Source of the DNA: a bacterium SCSIO 12643
GTDB taxonomy: Bacteria > Bacteroidota > Bacteroidia > Flavobacteriales_G > Salibacteraceae
Assembly: GCA_024398135.1 (NCBI GenBank)
Contig: CP073750.1
Span: forward strand, 1,550,001-1,614,000
DNA: 64,000 bases
Reading direction: 5' to 3'
Under the pieces are notes generated by a model. It searched no databases and was not told the origin of the DNA. It saw only the letters and a list, made by a program, of their open reading frames with translations. Of this stretch, positions 35,482 through 45,434 are shown one piece after another (positions within the stretch are counted from its first letter, which is position 1; the number at the start of each line of letters is the position of its first letter). The translations under genes and the position numbers were made by a program.

Positions 35482-35864
35482 AAGGTATGATCGTATAGTG
35501 TTTCAAATATACGAGGATTCTTTATGCAACTCTGAAATATCAAATCCATTTTAGTAACATAGCAAAAGGCCTTAGCCAAAGTATTAAATCGTCTTTATGC
35601 TTTTATAAAACTATTATGAACCGGATTTAATAATTTGTAAATACGAATTCGTGATCTTGACAATACGCTAACTCTGACAAAATTTTAATTTAACATTCCA
35701 TTTTTTCGTACCTCCACAATCTCCTTCAAGTCACTTATTTCCAATCACATTTTAAAAACCACTCATTTAACCTGGATTTAAATTATCATAAAGATTTAAT
35801 AAATCAATTCACTTCTCACCTCCCGTAACAGCCCTGTTTCTTTGCAGCAGCTAAATCAACAACT
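35482..35864. promoter_or_regulatory. Divergent intergenic region; -7 box at 35504-35511 (minus)
   Basis: This 383-base gap has no gene. TATATTTG on the minus strand (35504-35511) is an exact -7 box 22 bases before the outer membrane barrel gene. Toward the plus-strand PhoX-like gene, TTTCTTTG about 30 bases before its start is a one-mismatch candidate. A short palindrome (ACGAATTCGT near 35643) is probably chance. I see nothing else. Confidence 0.5.
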
Positions 35865-37697
35865 ATGAACAAAATTTTTACATTTTTAATGGCAACTGCG
35901 ATTGGAGGCTCTGCACTTGCTCAAAATCCGTTTCCTCCTCTTCAAAAAAACTTTTACGATTCTACAACTTACGGTTCTGATTTAACGGAGGTGATGGTTC
36001 CAGCATCTCCAATGAAATATGATGTGCTTTTTGTAGGAGGAACTGATATGGTTCATAACAGCTCAGGCCAATCTGCTCCGGCAAAAGAATGGCAAGATTT
36101 TACGGGTTATGTACCTATTGATGGTAGAAGTGATTCCGGATACGTTATCGTAAACCACGAAAGAGTTCAATCTGATCCGGTAAACGGTGACGGTGGAGGT
36201 ATGACCGTTTTCATTGCACATAAAGATGCTACCGGACATTGGAATGTAGTAGATCAAGGTGCCGGTGTGAAATTCAAAAACGTTGATTTCTCAAATGTGG
36301 GTGGCACCGGTGCAAACTGCGGTGGTATACAAAGTTCATGGGGAGCTGTTTTCACTGCTGAAGAGTGGGGTTCTGCTTTCAACGGATACTGGTTAAAAGA
36401 TCAAAACGGTATAGATAGCTTTTATGTGACAGGTAATGCTCGTATCGCAAGTCAGGGTTTCTCTGATACCACTGACTGGAACGTGGCAAGCTTTAACGGA
36501 GCTGCTTTGAACCAAAACATTAAAAGAAACCAAAACTTCCAATATATTGTTGAGGTAGATCCTGCAACTGCGCAAGCGGTTCGTAAAAACTACAACATGG
36601 GAAGATACGATCACGAAGGTGGATGGATTGCCGGTGACAACAAAACAGTTTACTTATCAGATGATGCTTCTTCTGGTTCTGTACTTTTCAAATTCGTTGC
36701 AGATCAGCCTAAAGATTTCTCTAAAGGAAATTTATACGCTTACAAACAATCTACTGATGGTACTTCTGGCTCCTGGTTGACCATGCCAATGAGCTTGGAT
36801 TCAATGGTTGTGGCTCGTGATGTAGCTTTACATATGGGTGCAACAATCTTTATGAGATTAGAATGGGTAGAAGGTCAAGGTGATATGGTATACATCACTG
36901 AAACCGGAAGAGGTAAAACTTTCAACGTTTCCGGTGCGATCAGCAAAGGTGGTGTATTGGCTAAGCATTTAAGGGATTTAGATACGGATAACGATGGTAA
37001 AGCTGAAGATATTTTCGGTCGTGTTTTAAGATTAGATGCACAATCTAACAAAATCGAAATTATGCTAGAAGGTGGTGGTACTTTAGATGGAAATAACCTT
37101 CCAACCGGAAACCACTTAACTTCCCCTGATGGATTGGCATTAGGAAACATCAACGGAAAGACTTATTTGGTAATCAACGAAGATTTGAACCCAAATTCTT
37201 CTCCGGCTTCTCCGGCTCAATTCTCTAAAAAATTAAACGAGATTTATTTCTTAGATGTTACTGGTGACGTTGCAGGTAAAACTTACCAGGTTTCTGAATT
37301 AATTCGTTTCGTTGCAGGTCCTAAAGGATGTGAAACTACTGGTGGTAGATTTACTCCGGATGGATTGACTTACTTCTTTAATGTTCAACACCCAGATCCA
37401 GCAAACACATACCCTTTTAACCATTCCGTTACAGTTGCAGTGACTGGATTTGAAGACTACTTAACCTCTGTTCAAAATACAGATTCTAAGGGATTAGGAT
37501 TAAATATCTGGCCAAACCCGGTGGCTAGAGAGTTACACCTTAACAAGGTAACTGATGTACGTTTAATTGAAATTGCAACCGGGAAAGTTGTTCGTGTTCA
37601 AAGAAATACGAATAGAATGGATGTATCCGGATTACCTACAGGTAACTACGTGATCCAAACTATCGAAGGAGAAATTCAGAAAGTAATCATCCAATAA
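35865..37697 (+). CDS. PhoX-like (DUF839) secreted protein with T9SS tail
   Basis: A 610-residue secreted protein. Signal peptide ends GSALAQ. The body resembles the PhoX/DUF839 beta-propeller family of calcium- and iron-dependent phosphatases, with GYVIVNHERVQS, GAVFTAEEWG, GRYDHEGGWI and DNDGKAEDIFGR stretches. The last 75 residues form a T9SS tail (LNIWPNPVARELHL and VSGLPTGNYVIQ). True PhoX activity is plausible but not proven; some DUF839 proteins are not phosphatases. A hairpin and then a di-heme peroxidase gene follow. Confidence 0.82.
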   Translation: MNKIFTFLMATAIGGSALAQNPFPPLQKNFYDSTTYGSDLTEVMVPASPMKYDVLFVGGTDMVHNSSGQSAPAKEWQDFTGYVPIDGRSDSGYVIVNHERVQSDPVNGDGGGMTVFIAHKDATGHWNVVDQGAGVKFKNVDFSNVGGTGANCGGIQSSWGAVFTAEEWGSAFNGYWLKDQNGIDSFYVTGNARIASQGFSDTTDWNVASFNGAALNQNIKRNQNFQYIVEVDPATAQAVRKNYNMGRYDHEGGWIAGDNKTVYLSDDASSGSVLFKFVADQPKDFSKGNLYAYKQSTDGTSGSWLTMPMSLDSMVVARDVALHMGATIFMRLEWVEGQGDMVYITETGRGKTFNVSGAISKGGVLAKHLRDLDTDNDGKAEDIFGRVLRLDAQSNKIEIMLEGGGTLDGNNLPTGNHLTSPDGLALGNINGKTYLVINEDLNPNSSPASPAQFSKKLNEIYFLDVTGDVAGKTYQVSELIRFVAGPKGCETTGGRFTPDGLTYFFNVQHPDPANTYPFNHSVTVAVTGFEDYLTSVQNTDSKGLGLNIWPNPVARELHLNKVTDVRLIEIATGKVVRVQRNTNRMDVSGLPTGNYVIQTIEGEIQKVIIQ

Positions 37698-37717
37698 CAA
37701 TCTATTTATCCTTTCTC

Positions 37718-37742
37718 AATAGGCGGCCCATGGCCGCCTATT
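37718..37742 (+). terminator. Terminator hairpin after the PhoX-like gene
   Basis: AATAGGCGGCC (37718-37728) and GGCCGCCTATT (37732-37742) form a perfect stem with a 3-base loop, followed by TGTTATTT. It lies 20 bases after the stop codon and just before the peroxidase start. Confidence 0.75.
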
Positions 37743-37761
37743 GTTATTTAAAACATTTTCT

Positions 37762-39660
37762 ATGAAACGTCTTATTTTCTTATTTACACTCATTGGAGCC
37801 ATTTACTTTTTGAATTCTTTTCAAATTGAGACTCAAAACATGGCCACACAATCCATCCAAACAGAGTGGGTGAAGCAAATTCAGTTATTTCAAGATCAAC
37901 TGGAAGTATTTTCCCAAAAGGTAAAATCCAACAATGTTACACCTGAAGATTTCGTAGAACTAAAACTACAATACAAACGTATTGAACCACTTACAGCATA
38001 TTTCTTTCCTACATTGGATAAATCATTTAATGGAGCGCCATTAAACACGGTGTATACCGATGTTATTGTATCTGATGTAGAAAAACCAACAGGTTTACAG
38101 GTTTTGGAAGAAGCTCTATTTGCCGAAGATGAAGCACATATCACTGATGCTTTAGCTCAAACGCATTTTTTGATTAAAAAAAGTGCTTACTTAAAAGAGC
38201 GTACGCAAAAACTTCATCTGGAAGATCGTCAGATCTTTGAATCTGCACGTCAGGAAATTTTACGCATCGAAACCATGGGGATTACCGGTTTTGATTCTCC
38301 GGTGTTTGGCAATTCACTACCTGGTGTTTCACCGGCATTAAAAGCAATAAAGTATAATATTTCTCAGTATTATGACTTTGCCTCTCGACAAAACTCTAAA
38401 GCACCAGAAGAGTTAAAAACTCTTTTCAAACAAGCACAACTTTACCTCGAAGAAAAACAGGATTTCGACACTTTCAATCGTGCGTATTTTATTCGCAACT
38501 TTATGGACCCTATTTATGGCTCGCTTCTAGATCTACATCAGGATTGTCAGATCGAAACTATAGATTTGGTATCTTCTATCCCTCAAAAACTAAATTACTT
38601 CGCTACACAGCTTTTTGCAGAAGATTTCCTAAATCCATATGCATACTCTAAAATCGGAAAGGAAACCGAAAACAAAGCATTAGCTCAAATTGGAGAAAAA
38701 CTATTCTTTGATCCTATTCTATCTGCCAATAATGAACGTGCCTGTGCTTCTTGTCATTTACCTGAAAAGGCTTTTACTGATGGTTATACGACCAGTAAAA
38801 ACTTTAAACAAGATGGTTTTGTTGCACGTAATTCTCCAACTGTTTTGAATGCTGCCACACAAGATGCTTTTTTCTGGGATGGCCGATCTGGGAACTTAAA
38901 TGATCAAATTGATCATGTGGCATTAAATCCTGACGAGTTCAATTCTTCCGTGGCTGAGGTTGTTATGAAAATTCGTACTAGTTCTGAATATCTAAGTTTA
39001 TACACTCAAGCCTATAATAGAGAAATCGTTCCTGAGGAATTTGGAATTGCGGACATTAAATCCGCATTAAGTCAATATATCCGTACCCTGAATTCTTACA
39101 ACTCTCCTTTCGATAGGTATATGAGAAAAGAAACCAATTCAATTGATCCACGGGTGGAGAATGGGTTTAATGTTTTTATGGGTAAAGCGACTTGTGCTAC
39201 CTGCCATTTCCCTCCCACTTTCTATGGATTGGTACCTCCCCTATTTCAAGATTCAGAATTTGAAGTGATTGGTGTTCCGGCTACCGCAGATAATACATCA
39301 TGGGATACCGATATGGGACGATATAAAGTATTTCCACTCCAGTTTTACAAAGGATCTTTTAAAACGCCTACGATTAGAAATGTAGAATACACGGCCCCTT
39401 ATATGCACAATGGCGTTTACACTGAGCTCAAGCAGGTAGTCGATTTTTACAATAATGGTGGTGGCACCGGACATGGATTTAATATCCCGCATCAAACGCT
39501 ACCGAGCGATTCCTTACATCTCACAGATCAGGAAATCGAAGATTTGGTTTTATTTATGGAATCATTAAGTGATACCACTTCTCTGAATCATCGTCCACAA
39601 AACTTACCTCATTTTGAAAACACCAGCTTGAATACCCGTCCGATTGGCGGTTCCTATTAA
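37762..39660 (+). CDS. Di-heme cytochrome c peroxidase/MauG family protein with N-terminal extension
   Basis: A 632-residue exported protein. After a signal sequence, residues to about 270 form a helical region of the kind seen in imelysin-like extensions. The C-terminal half is a CCP/MauG di-heme domain: CASCH (NNERACASCHLPEKAF) and CATCH (KATCATCHFPPTFYG), with YMHNGVY and DFYNNGGG near the end. These proteins reduce peroxide or oxidise unusual substrates. The start at 37762 is chosen because the upstream Met at 37741 would overlap the PhoX terminator. The N-terminal domain pairing is common in Bacteroidota and often next to DUF839 genes. Confidence 0.85.
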   Translation: MKRLIFLFTLIGAIYFLNSFQIETQNMATQSIQTEWVKQIQLFQDQLEVFSQKVKSNNVTPEDFVELKLQYKRIEPLTAYFFPTLDKSFNGAPLNTVYTDVIVSDVEKPTGLQVLEEALFAEDEAHITDALAQTHFLIKKSAYLKERTQKLHLEDRQIFESARQEILRIETMGITGFDSPVFGNSLPGVSPALKAIKYNISQYYDFASRQNSKAPEELKTLFKQAQLYLEEKQDFDTFNRAYFIRNFMDPIYGSLLDLHQDCQIETIDLVSSIPQKLNYFATQLFAEDFLNPYAYSKIGKETENKALAQIGEKLFFDPILSANNERACASCHLPEKAFTDGYTTSKNFKQDGFVARNSPTVLNAATQDAFFWDGRSGNLNDQIDHVALNPDEFNSSVAEVVMKIRTSSEYLSLYTQAYNREIVPEEFGIADIKSALSQYIRTLNSYNSPFDRYMRKETNSIDPRVENGFNVFMGKATCATCHFPPTFYGLVPPLFQDSEFEVIGVPATADNTSWDTDMGRYKVFPLQFYKGSFKTPTIRNVEYTAPYMHNGVYTELKQVVDFYNNGGGTGHGFNIPHQTLPSDSLHLTDQEIEDLVLFMESLSDTTSLNHRPQNLPHFENTSLNTRPIGGSY

Positions 39661-39685
39661 AAACCAGACACTAGTTAGCTAAAAC

Positions 39686-39720
39686 AAAAAGGGGTAAGAA
39701 TTCAGTTCTTACCCCTTTTT
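39686..39720. terminator. Bidirectional terminator between peroxidase and arylsulfatase
   Basis: AAAAAGGGGTAAGAA (39686-39700), a 5-base loop and TTCTTACCCCTTTTT (39706-39720) form a perfect 15-bp stem with A/T runs. It serves both convergent genes. Confidence 0.92.
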
Positions 39721-39739
39721 TCCTGTACGGAATCTCCAA

Positions 39740-42172
39740 CTATTGACTCATCATAACTCTTTTCGCTTCCGCTTCTAAATCGATGTATGGGGTACCTTCT
39801 ACAGTTACCGCTACAAAATCAATGATACCTCCTGAAAACTTACTTGGATTAGGATATAATTCACTAACCCCATCACCACTATCATATCCAACACATAATC
39901 CATCACCTGAAAGTGTAAACTTAGCTGGTTGAGTTCTCATCGGGCCTTCAGCTACTAACTTCTCATCAATATACAATTTCGTAGTTCCAATAGACTCTCC
40001 TTTATCACCAGTACTTTCACGAACAAACTCCATTCCGATAGTATATTTCCCCGGAGTTAATTTCACTGATGATTCAAAAACCTGCTCTGGTTTAATTCCT
40101 AAGAAATTATACACGTAATACAATTTATTATTCTTGATAAATAATGAGTGGCCACCGAAACGAGATCCATGTGCAAATACCACACCTGAAGAATTTTCAG
40201 TAATCTCTACGTTTGCCAAAATCTTATATGAGCGGCCTCTAATATTTACCGCATTACCTTCCGGTACCGGAGCTGTATTTGGATAGTATACATATCTATC
40301 TCTAGCTGGTTCTTGAGAAGGTCTTTCAATAGTTAATATCTCTGCCGCACTTCTATCATCCAATGGAAGCACATTATTTTTCTCTGCTTCAACAAACCAG
40401 GCATCAATTAATTCTTGTAGTTTTTCCGGATTTTCTTTCGCTAAATCTTTAGACTCTGACCTATCCTCCGCCACATGATACAATTCCCAATCATCTTTAT
40501 CGAAGTTTCCTTTTCCTGAAAGCGGTGCGTGAACAGCAGCTGCTTTCCATCCGTCTTTCCAAATTCCTCTTGATCCTAACATCGCATAATACTGTACATC
40601 TTTTTCAGTAGGGTCATTAGGCTTCGCATCGAATGTATAGGCCATTGACACACCAGATAAAGGCACTTGTTTTACTCCATTATACGTTTCCGGCATTTCT
40701 AAACCAATTACCTCTAACAATGTTGGAACGATATCCACAGAATGGTGATACTGATGTCTGATTTCGCCTTTGGACTGAATTCCTTTTGGCCATGAAATCA
40801 CCAACGGATCATTGGTTCCTCCAGCATATTGAGAATAACGCTTAAACATTTTAAATGGTGCAGAAAACGCAGATGCCCACCCAGTTGGATAATGCTCATA
40901 TGTTTCAGGGCCGCCTAAAACATCCAAATACTTCATATTTTCAGAAAGCTCATCCGGGAAGTTATTAAAGAACTTGTTTTCATTTACTGATCCATTTGGA
41001 GACCCTTCTCCAGAAGCACCATTATCCGCAGCATATAAAACGATGGTATTTTCCAGTTGACCACTTTTTTCCAAATAATCAATCACTCTTCCAACCTGTA
41101 CATCCGTATACTCTGAAAATCCAGCATATACCTCAGCCATACGTGCGAATAATTTCTTTTCATCATCCGTTAAAGTGTTCCACGGACGGACGTTATCAAT
41201 AGCAGCAGCCATATCCTCACGCATTGGATTCATCGGGGTATTCACCGTACCTTCCGGTAAAATTCCTTTTTCAATCATCCTATTGGTTACCCATTCTCTA
41301 TACACATCATACCCATCATCAAATTTTCCTTTGTATTTGTCGATGTACTCTTGTGGTGCGTGGTGTGGTGCATGATTTGCTCCAGGATTATACCACATAT
41401 ACCAGGGTTTTGACGGATTTGTCGCTTGTTGGTCTTGCAACATTCCCAAAGCATGGTCTGCTAAATCTTTTGATAAGTGATATCCATCTTCAGGTCCATA
41501 TTCTTGTTCAACGAAATGGTTATCCTCAATCAAATCCGGGTACCAGTTATTGGTTTCTCCACCAATAAATCCGTAAAAACGATCCCAACCCATTTGTAAA
41601 GGCCATTGTTTTTTACTACCACCCGAGGCTACATCTTGCTCTGGCACATTATGGTTTTTACCAATCCAGAAAGTACTGTATCCGTTGTCTTGCAAAATCT
41701 TAGAAAGTGGAGTCACCTCTGGTCCCATTCTACCATTAGAACCTGGGAACCCATCTGCAGTTTCAGTAATTGCAGCCATTCCATTTAAATGGTGATTTCT
41801 TCCCGTTTGAATTGTAGATCTGGTTGGCGAACATAAAGCGGTTGTATGCCATTGTGTATAAGTCAAACCATTCGCAGCTAGTTTGTCCATTGTCGGCATA
41901 TTGATTCTTCCACCGTATGGTGACCATGCACCTAGTCCGGTATCATCGTAAAGAATAAATAAAATATTGGGAGCCCCTTTTGGTGCTGCTTTGGGTGTAT
42001 ATGGAGTCCAATCTGATTTAGAATCTCTAACATCTAAAGCAATTTCTCCATTAAATTTAGAAGCAGAAGGTTCTTTTTTTGTGGTTTCTTTTGGGGTCGA
42101 ATTACAGCCTGATAGGAGACTAATAGCCAATGCCATAGCCACAGGTGCAATGCCCAATTTTATCTTGTTCAT
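39740..42172 (-). CDS. Arylsulfatase lipoprotein (CSPTR type)
   Basis: An 810-residue sulfatase of the alkaline-phosphatase superfamily. Lipobox Cys23 (LLSGCNS) anchors it. The metal motif LYDDTG is near 75 and the formylglycine site is C114 in CSPTRSTIQTGR, a C-x-P-x-R motif that can be converted by either maturase type. Further motifs are GKNHNVPEQ and AADNGASGEG. The C-terminal 200 residues add a beta domain (KLYIDEKLVAEG). It resembles P. aeruginosa arylsulfatase (AtsA). The substrate, aryl or polysaccharide sulfate, is undetermined. Confidence 0.88.
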   Translation of the reverse strand: MNKIKLGIAPVAMALAISLLSGCNSTPKETTKKEPSASKFNGEIALDVRDSKSDWTPYTPKAAPKGAPNILFILYDDTGLGAWSPYGGRINMPTMDKLAANGLTYTQWHTTALCSPTRSTIQTGRNHHLNGMAAITETADGFPGSNGRMGPEVTPLSKILQDNGYSTFWIGKNHNVPEQDVASGGSKKQWPLQMGWDRFYGFIGGETNNWYPDLIEDNHFVEQEYGPEDGYHLSKDLADHALGMLQDQQATNPSKPWYMWYNPGANHAPHHAPQEYIDKYKGKFDDGYDVYREWVTNRMIEKGILPEGTVNTPMNPMREDMAAAIDNVRPWNTLTDDEKKLFARMAEVYAGFSEYTDVQVGRVIDYLEKSGQLENTIVLYAADNGASGEGSPNGSVNENKFFNNFPDELSENMKYLDVLGGPETYEHYPTGWASAFSAPFKMFKRYSQYAGGTNDPLVISWPKGIQSKGEIRHQYHHSVDIVPTLLEVIGLEMPETYNGVKQVPLSGVSMAYTFDAKPNDPTEKDVQYYAMLGSRGIWKDGWKAAAVHAPLSGKGNFDKDDWELYHVAEDRSESKDLAKENPEKLQELIDAWFVEAEKNNVLPLDDRSAAEILTIERPSQEPARDRYVYYPNTAPVPEGNAVNIRGRSYKILANVEITENSSGVVFAHGSRFGGHSLFIKNNKLYYVYNFLGIKPEQVFESSVKLTPGKYTIGMEFVRESTGDKGESIGTTKLYIDEKLVAEGPMRTQPAKFTLSGDGLCVGYDSGDGVSELYPNPSKFSGGIIDFVAVTVEGTPYIDLEAEAKRVMMSQ

Positions 42173-42241
42173 AATGGTTTATATTTAGATTCTACGAAAA
42201 TAGCACCCGCAAAATCACAAAAAACCATCATTTGAAAGGTT

Positions 42242-42823
42242 TTACTCTACCTCCTTTTTGATTCTATATAGGGTAATCGGTTTGATTCCAATAAAGCTCG
42301 CCACATCTTTATCAAATGCCGAATGCAAATACTTGGGATTCCATCTCAACAAATCTTCGTAGCGTTCTTTAGGGTTCATAGTTACAAATGTGCCCACCCG
42401 ATGTGATAAGGTTAAAATAATTTCCTTTAGAAAGTCCAGGTAAAAACTCAACAATTCTTTGCTTTCGTAGCTCAATTCTTCCAGTTTCCCGATATTGAAT
42501 TTTAAGTAATGTACCTCACCTATTGATTCAACTTCCAGTATCTGAACCTCATCCCCAAACACTTTGGCATCCGCAATTAAATAACCTTCGTAACGCATAA
42601 AGTTATTGAGCTCTTTTCCTTCTTTATCTAGTGAAAAAGCTCTGGCTGAACCTGACAATAGCAGAATCACATTTTTACGGGTACTCCCACCTTTTAGAAT
42701 AATCTCTTTATTTCCTGCTTTTTTATACTTACATATGGATAAAAACTCATCCAAAGCTGCATCACTTAAGTTCGGAAAAAAATGTAAAACCCGGTTTTTT
42801 AGTTCTTCACTGGAATAGAGCAT
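42242..42823 (-). CDS. Crp/Fnr-family transcription regulator
   Basis: A 193-residue Crp/Fnr-type regulator with an N-terminal cyclic-nucleotide-binding-like beta-roll (about 20-110) and a C-terminal DNA-binding helix-turn-helix (AFDKDVASFIGIKPITLYRIKKE). The single cysteine (SICKYKK) does not form an iron-sulfur site, so it is not an Fnr-type oxygen sensor. The cyclic nucleotide arginine is not obvious, as in many Bacteroidota members. It is 6 bases downstream of the octaheme gene's stop and in the same direction, so it may be co-transcribed. Its targets are unknown. Confidence 0.82.
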   Translation of the reverse strand: MLYSSEELKNRVLHFFPNLSDAALDEFLSICKYKKAGNKEIILKGGSTRKNVILLLSGSARAFSLDKEGKELNNFMRYEGYLIADAKVFGDEVQILEVESIGEVHYLKFNIGKLEELSYESKELLSFYLDFLKEIILTLSHRVGTFVTMNPKERYEDLLRWNPKYLHSAFDKDVASFIGIKPITLYRIKKEVE

Positions 42824-42829
42824 AGTCGT

Positions 42830-44920
42830 TTAGTTTTGGGAGAAATACGTATTTAACTCCAATAATCTTTGATTGTTAGGTTGCAATTTCAGGGCTTTCT
42901 GTAATTCTTGTTTGGCTTTATTTTTTTGATCCGTCTGATACAATGTTAGAATATAATTATACGCATATCTAGCATTAGATGGTTGCAATTCGTATGCTCT
43001 TTGCAAATATTCTTTCTGTAGATCAGATTGTTCTAACATGCCTTCATTTAAACCCATATAATAGTTGAGCGCAGCCTGGTCCGGAAAATGTATTAACCCA
43101 GCACTCAAAATATCTCTTACCGCCATCAAATCATTTTTACCACTATAAATAATTGCCAGATTGGTATACGGACTCAAAATCAAAGAGTCCATTTTTAAAG
43201 CGCGTTTAAATGCTACGATAGACTTCTGATCATTTTTTACCTGCTGATAATATTCTCCTAGCATAACTTGTCCTGAAGGGAAATCTGCATTGGCTTTTAA
43301 ATAAGTCATGTATTCTGCTTGCACATCATTCCAAAGTCCATAACTCTTAGAGGTAAGTTTTGTCAAATCAATTCCGATTAAACACCTAAACGCCATGAGA
43401 CGCACCGCTTTGATCGGGTCACTCAATCCCTTCATGGCATACGTATCTTTAACCTCCTGGGGAAAATGAACCAACACAGCATAGGCATTCTGGCGCACCA
43501 AAGGATCTGGATGAACCAACGCTCCAACGATAAGTTCTCCGGCTTCTCTTTCCGGTACATATTGTAAATAATCTACAGCAGTAGCTTTTACAATGCCGGA
43601 AACAGAATCATTTTCCAAGAGGTTCTTTAAATGCATCAAAGCCTTATCTCCCAGCTCCGAACCCGGAATTAAATCATCCGAAAAATGATATGCTCTTTCC
43701 GGACCAAACCATTTAGTTACATGATTTGCAGCCCATTTTGCCGATTGATCTTTATGACATGAATTACATGCATTTGATGTTCCATATTTTACAGATTGGT
43801 CCGGTCTTGGAATTCTAAAACTATGATCTCTTCGATAATCATTTCCCATGTACATCTTACCATCCATATGACAACTGATGCATTCTGCCCCGGCCTGACC
43901 AACTTCGTGATGATGGTGCGATTTACTATCGTATGAATTCTCATGACACTGTAAGCACAGCGCATTTCCCTGTTGTTTTAAATGGCCCGAATGCGAATTA
44001 TGACAATCCGAACATTTTACATGATTGCGATACATTCTACTGGACAAAAAGGACGCATAAACAAAGTCTTCTTCCTGAATTTGCCCATCTGCTTCATAAA
44101 AAGCATTATTTAAAGTTTGTGGGAAATATCTGTTCAGGAATTCCGAATGAGGATCACCCAAATCTTCCAACATCGTCCTCCTGGCATGACATGTTCCACA
44201 GGTATTTACCTGATTTTTTTGATCTAACAAATTGACCACCGCATATGGATCTGACACCTCAGTTTGTTGATGCGAACGAATGTGTTCACTTCCCGGTCCA
44301 TGACATGACTCACAAGCTACATTCACCTCTTCATAGGTTGTATTAAATACATCGGTATTTTCATTGTAATTCTTTCGCACATGCGTAGAATGACATGAGG
44401 AACACATGGTATTCCAGTTTTGTCCGCCTTTAGACCAACTCAGCCAATCATGTGGTTCTATGACATCACCTGCACTTTGGTGAAACCATTTCTCTTGTTC
44501 CACATCCCAACTCGCTCTTAAGGTTTGAAACCTCCCGTTTTCAGCTCGCAACAAATATTGCTGTAGAGGATATGTACCGAATGTATAAGCGACCTCAAAT
44601 TTCTGAGACTTACCTGCCTCAGAAATTTCAACAAAATATTTTTGATTCTGAATGGTAAACTGATACGAAATCTGATCTGCTTTAAAATTCTGTTCAAAAT
44701 TGGCCTTTACAAATTCTGAAGTCGCAGGCTGCATTGAAAAATAATGATCAGATTTTTTCCAATCCTTATAGGCATCAGCATGACACTCTTTACAGGATTC
44801 AGCACCTACATATTCGTTATGATATGTTATCGGCTCCGCTTTAAAAGGTTTTTTCTCTCCATTTTCAGCACATCCTACCAACAACAGGGTTAGGCAAACG
44901 AATCCTACAAGTCTTAGCAT
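42830..44920 (-). CDS. Octaheme c-type cytochrome lipoprotein with TPR domain
   Basis: A 696-residue lipoprotein. Lipobox LLVGC at about residue 17 from the chosen start. Eight CxxCH sites are visible: CKECH, CSSCH, CESCH, CGTCH, CSDCH, CLQCH, CISCH, CNSCH, spread over about 350 residues, several in cytochrome c554/NapC-like double-CxxCH style. A HEAT-like segment (HPDPLVRQNAYAVLVHF) and then at least four tetratricopeptide repeats follow. This combination suggests an electron-transfer module with a protein docking domain. Nitrite/hydroxylamine or another reductase role is possible, but no catalytic heme ligand is defined. Start at 44920 gives a proper signal. Confidence 0.85.
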   Translation of the reverse strand: MLRLVGFVCLTLLLVGCAENGEKKPFKAEPITYHNEYVGAESCKECHADAYKDWKKSDHYFSMQPATSEFVKANFEQNFKADQISYQFTIQNQKYFVEISEAGKSQKFEVAYTFGTYPLQQYLLRAENGRFQTLRASWDVEQEKWFHQSAGDVIEPHDWLSWSKGGQNWNTMCSSCHSTHVRKNYNENTDVFNTTYEEVNVACESCHGPGSEHIRSHQQTEVSDPYAVVNLLDQKNQVNTCGTCHARRTMLEDLGDPHSEFLNRYFPQTLNNAFYEADGQIQEEDFVYASFLSSRMYRNHVKCSDCHNSHSGHLKQQGNALCLQCHENSYDSKSHHHHEVGQAGAECISCHMDGKMYMGNDYRRDHSFRIPRPDQSVKYGTSNACNSCHKDQSAKWAANHVTKWFGPERAYHFSDDLIPGSELGDKALMHLKNLLENDSVSGIVKATAVDYLQYVPEREAGELIVGALVHPDPLVRQNAYAVLVHFPQEVKDTYAMKGLSDPIKAVRLMAFRCLIGIDLTKLTSKSYGLWNDVQAEYMTYLKANADFPSGQVMLGEYYQQVKNDQKSIVAFKRALKMDSLILSPYTNLAIIYSGKNDLMAVRDILSAGLIHFPDQAALNYYMGLNEGMLEQSDLQKEYLQRAYELQPSNARYAYNYILTLYQTDQKNKAKQELQKALKLQPNNQRLLELNTYFSQN

Positions 44921-44982
44921 TAACAAACGATTTTGGCAAATGTAATTTTTCTCCAATCGGACTAAAAAGCAATTCTTAATTT

Positions 44983-45417
44983 TTATCCTTCAAATCCAAT
45001 CTTGGCATGTGCACCATCACAATACGGTTTGTTACCCGATCCTCCACAGCGACAAATCGCAGTCATTCCGGATTTTATTTCAATAGCTCCATCTACGCCT
45101 TTAATTTTAAGATCACCCTTGATCAACATCGGACCATTTTTCATTACGGATGCTTCCACCGGACTGGAATCTGCTGATTTCGATTCAGTTCCATCAGTAT
45201 AGGACAAAGCTCCGGATGGACACGCATCAATTTGTTTTTTAAGTTCAGCCACGCTAGCATTTTCTTGCTTAATCCATGGTTTCTCATTGGGATTATATAC
45301 TTCCGGTAACATTTTGACACATACCGCAGCATGTATGCACTTTGCAGGTTGCCATATAATCGTCAGATCATCTTTGATGTACTTTTTAGTAATTTCTCTC
45401 TTCATATCTCGATCCAA
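44983..45417 (-). CDS. YjdI-type mono-cluster ferredoxin fused to CDGSH domain
   Basis: A 144-residue fusion protein. The N-terminal part is a divergent 4Fe-4S mono-cluster domain as in YjdI (CIHAAVC, Cys27 and Cys33, and ACPSGAL, Cys66). The C-terminal part is a CDGSH iron-sulfur domain (CRCGGSGNKPYCDGAH, residues 122-137) with the final cluster-ligating histidine replaced by the CDGAH form. Such fusions bind two iron-sulfur clusters; the role is electron transfer or redox sensing. An inner Met at 45405 is an equally likely start. Confidence 0.85.
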   Translation of the reverse strand: MDRDMKREITKKYIKDDLTIIWQPAKCIHAAVCVKMLPEVYNPNEKPWIKQENASVAELKKQIDACPSGALSYTDGTESKSADSSPVEASVMKNGPMLIKGDLKIKGVDGAIEIKSGMTAICRCGGSGNKPYCDGAHAKIGFEG

Positions 45418-45434
45418 TTTTAGTTTATATTGAT

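Noticed and set aside
37741-37761. Earlier start of the di-heme peroxidase
   Set aside because: It lies within the terminator stem of the PhoX-like gene and spoils the signal peptide.
41224-41568. A 114-residue plus-strand frame inside the arylsulfatase gene
   Set aside because: It is a shadow of the sulfatase, with no family resemblance and no start context.
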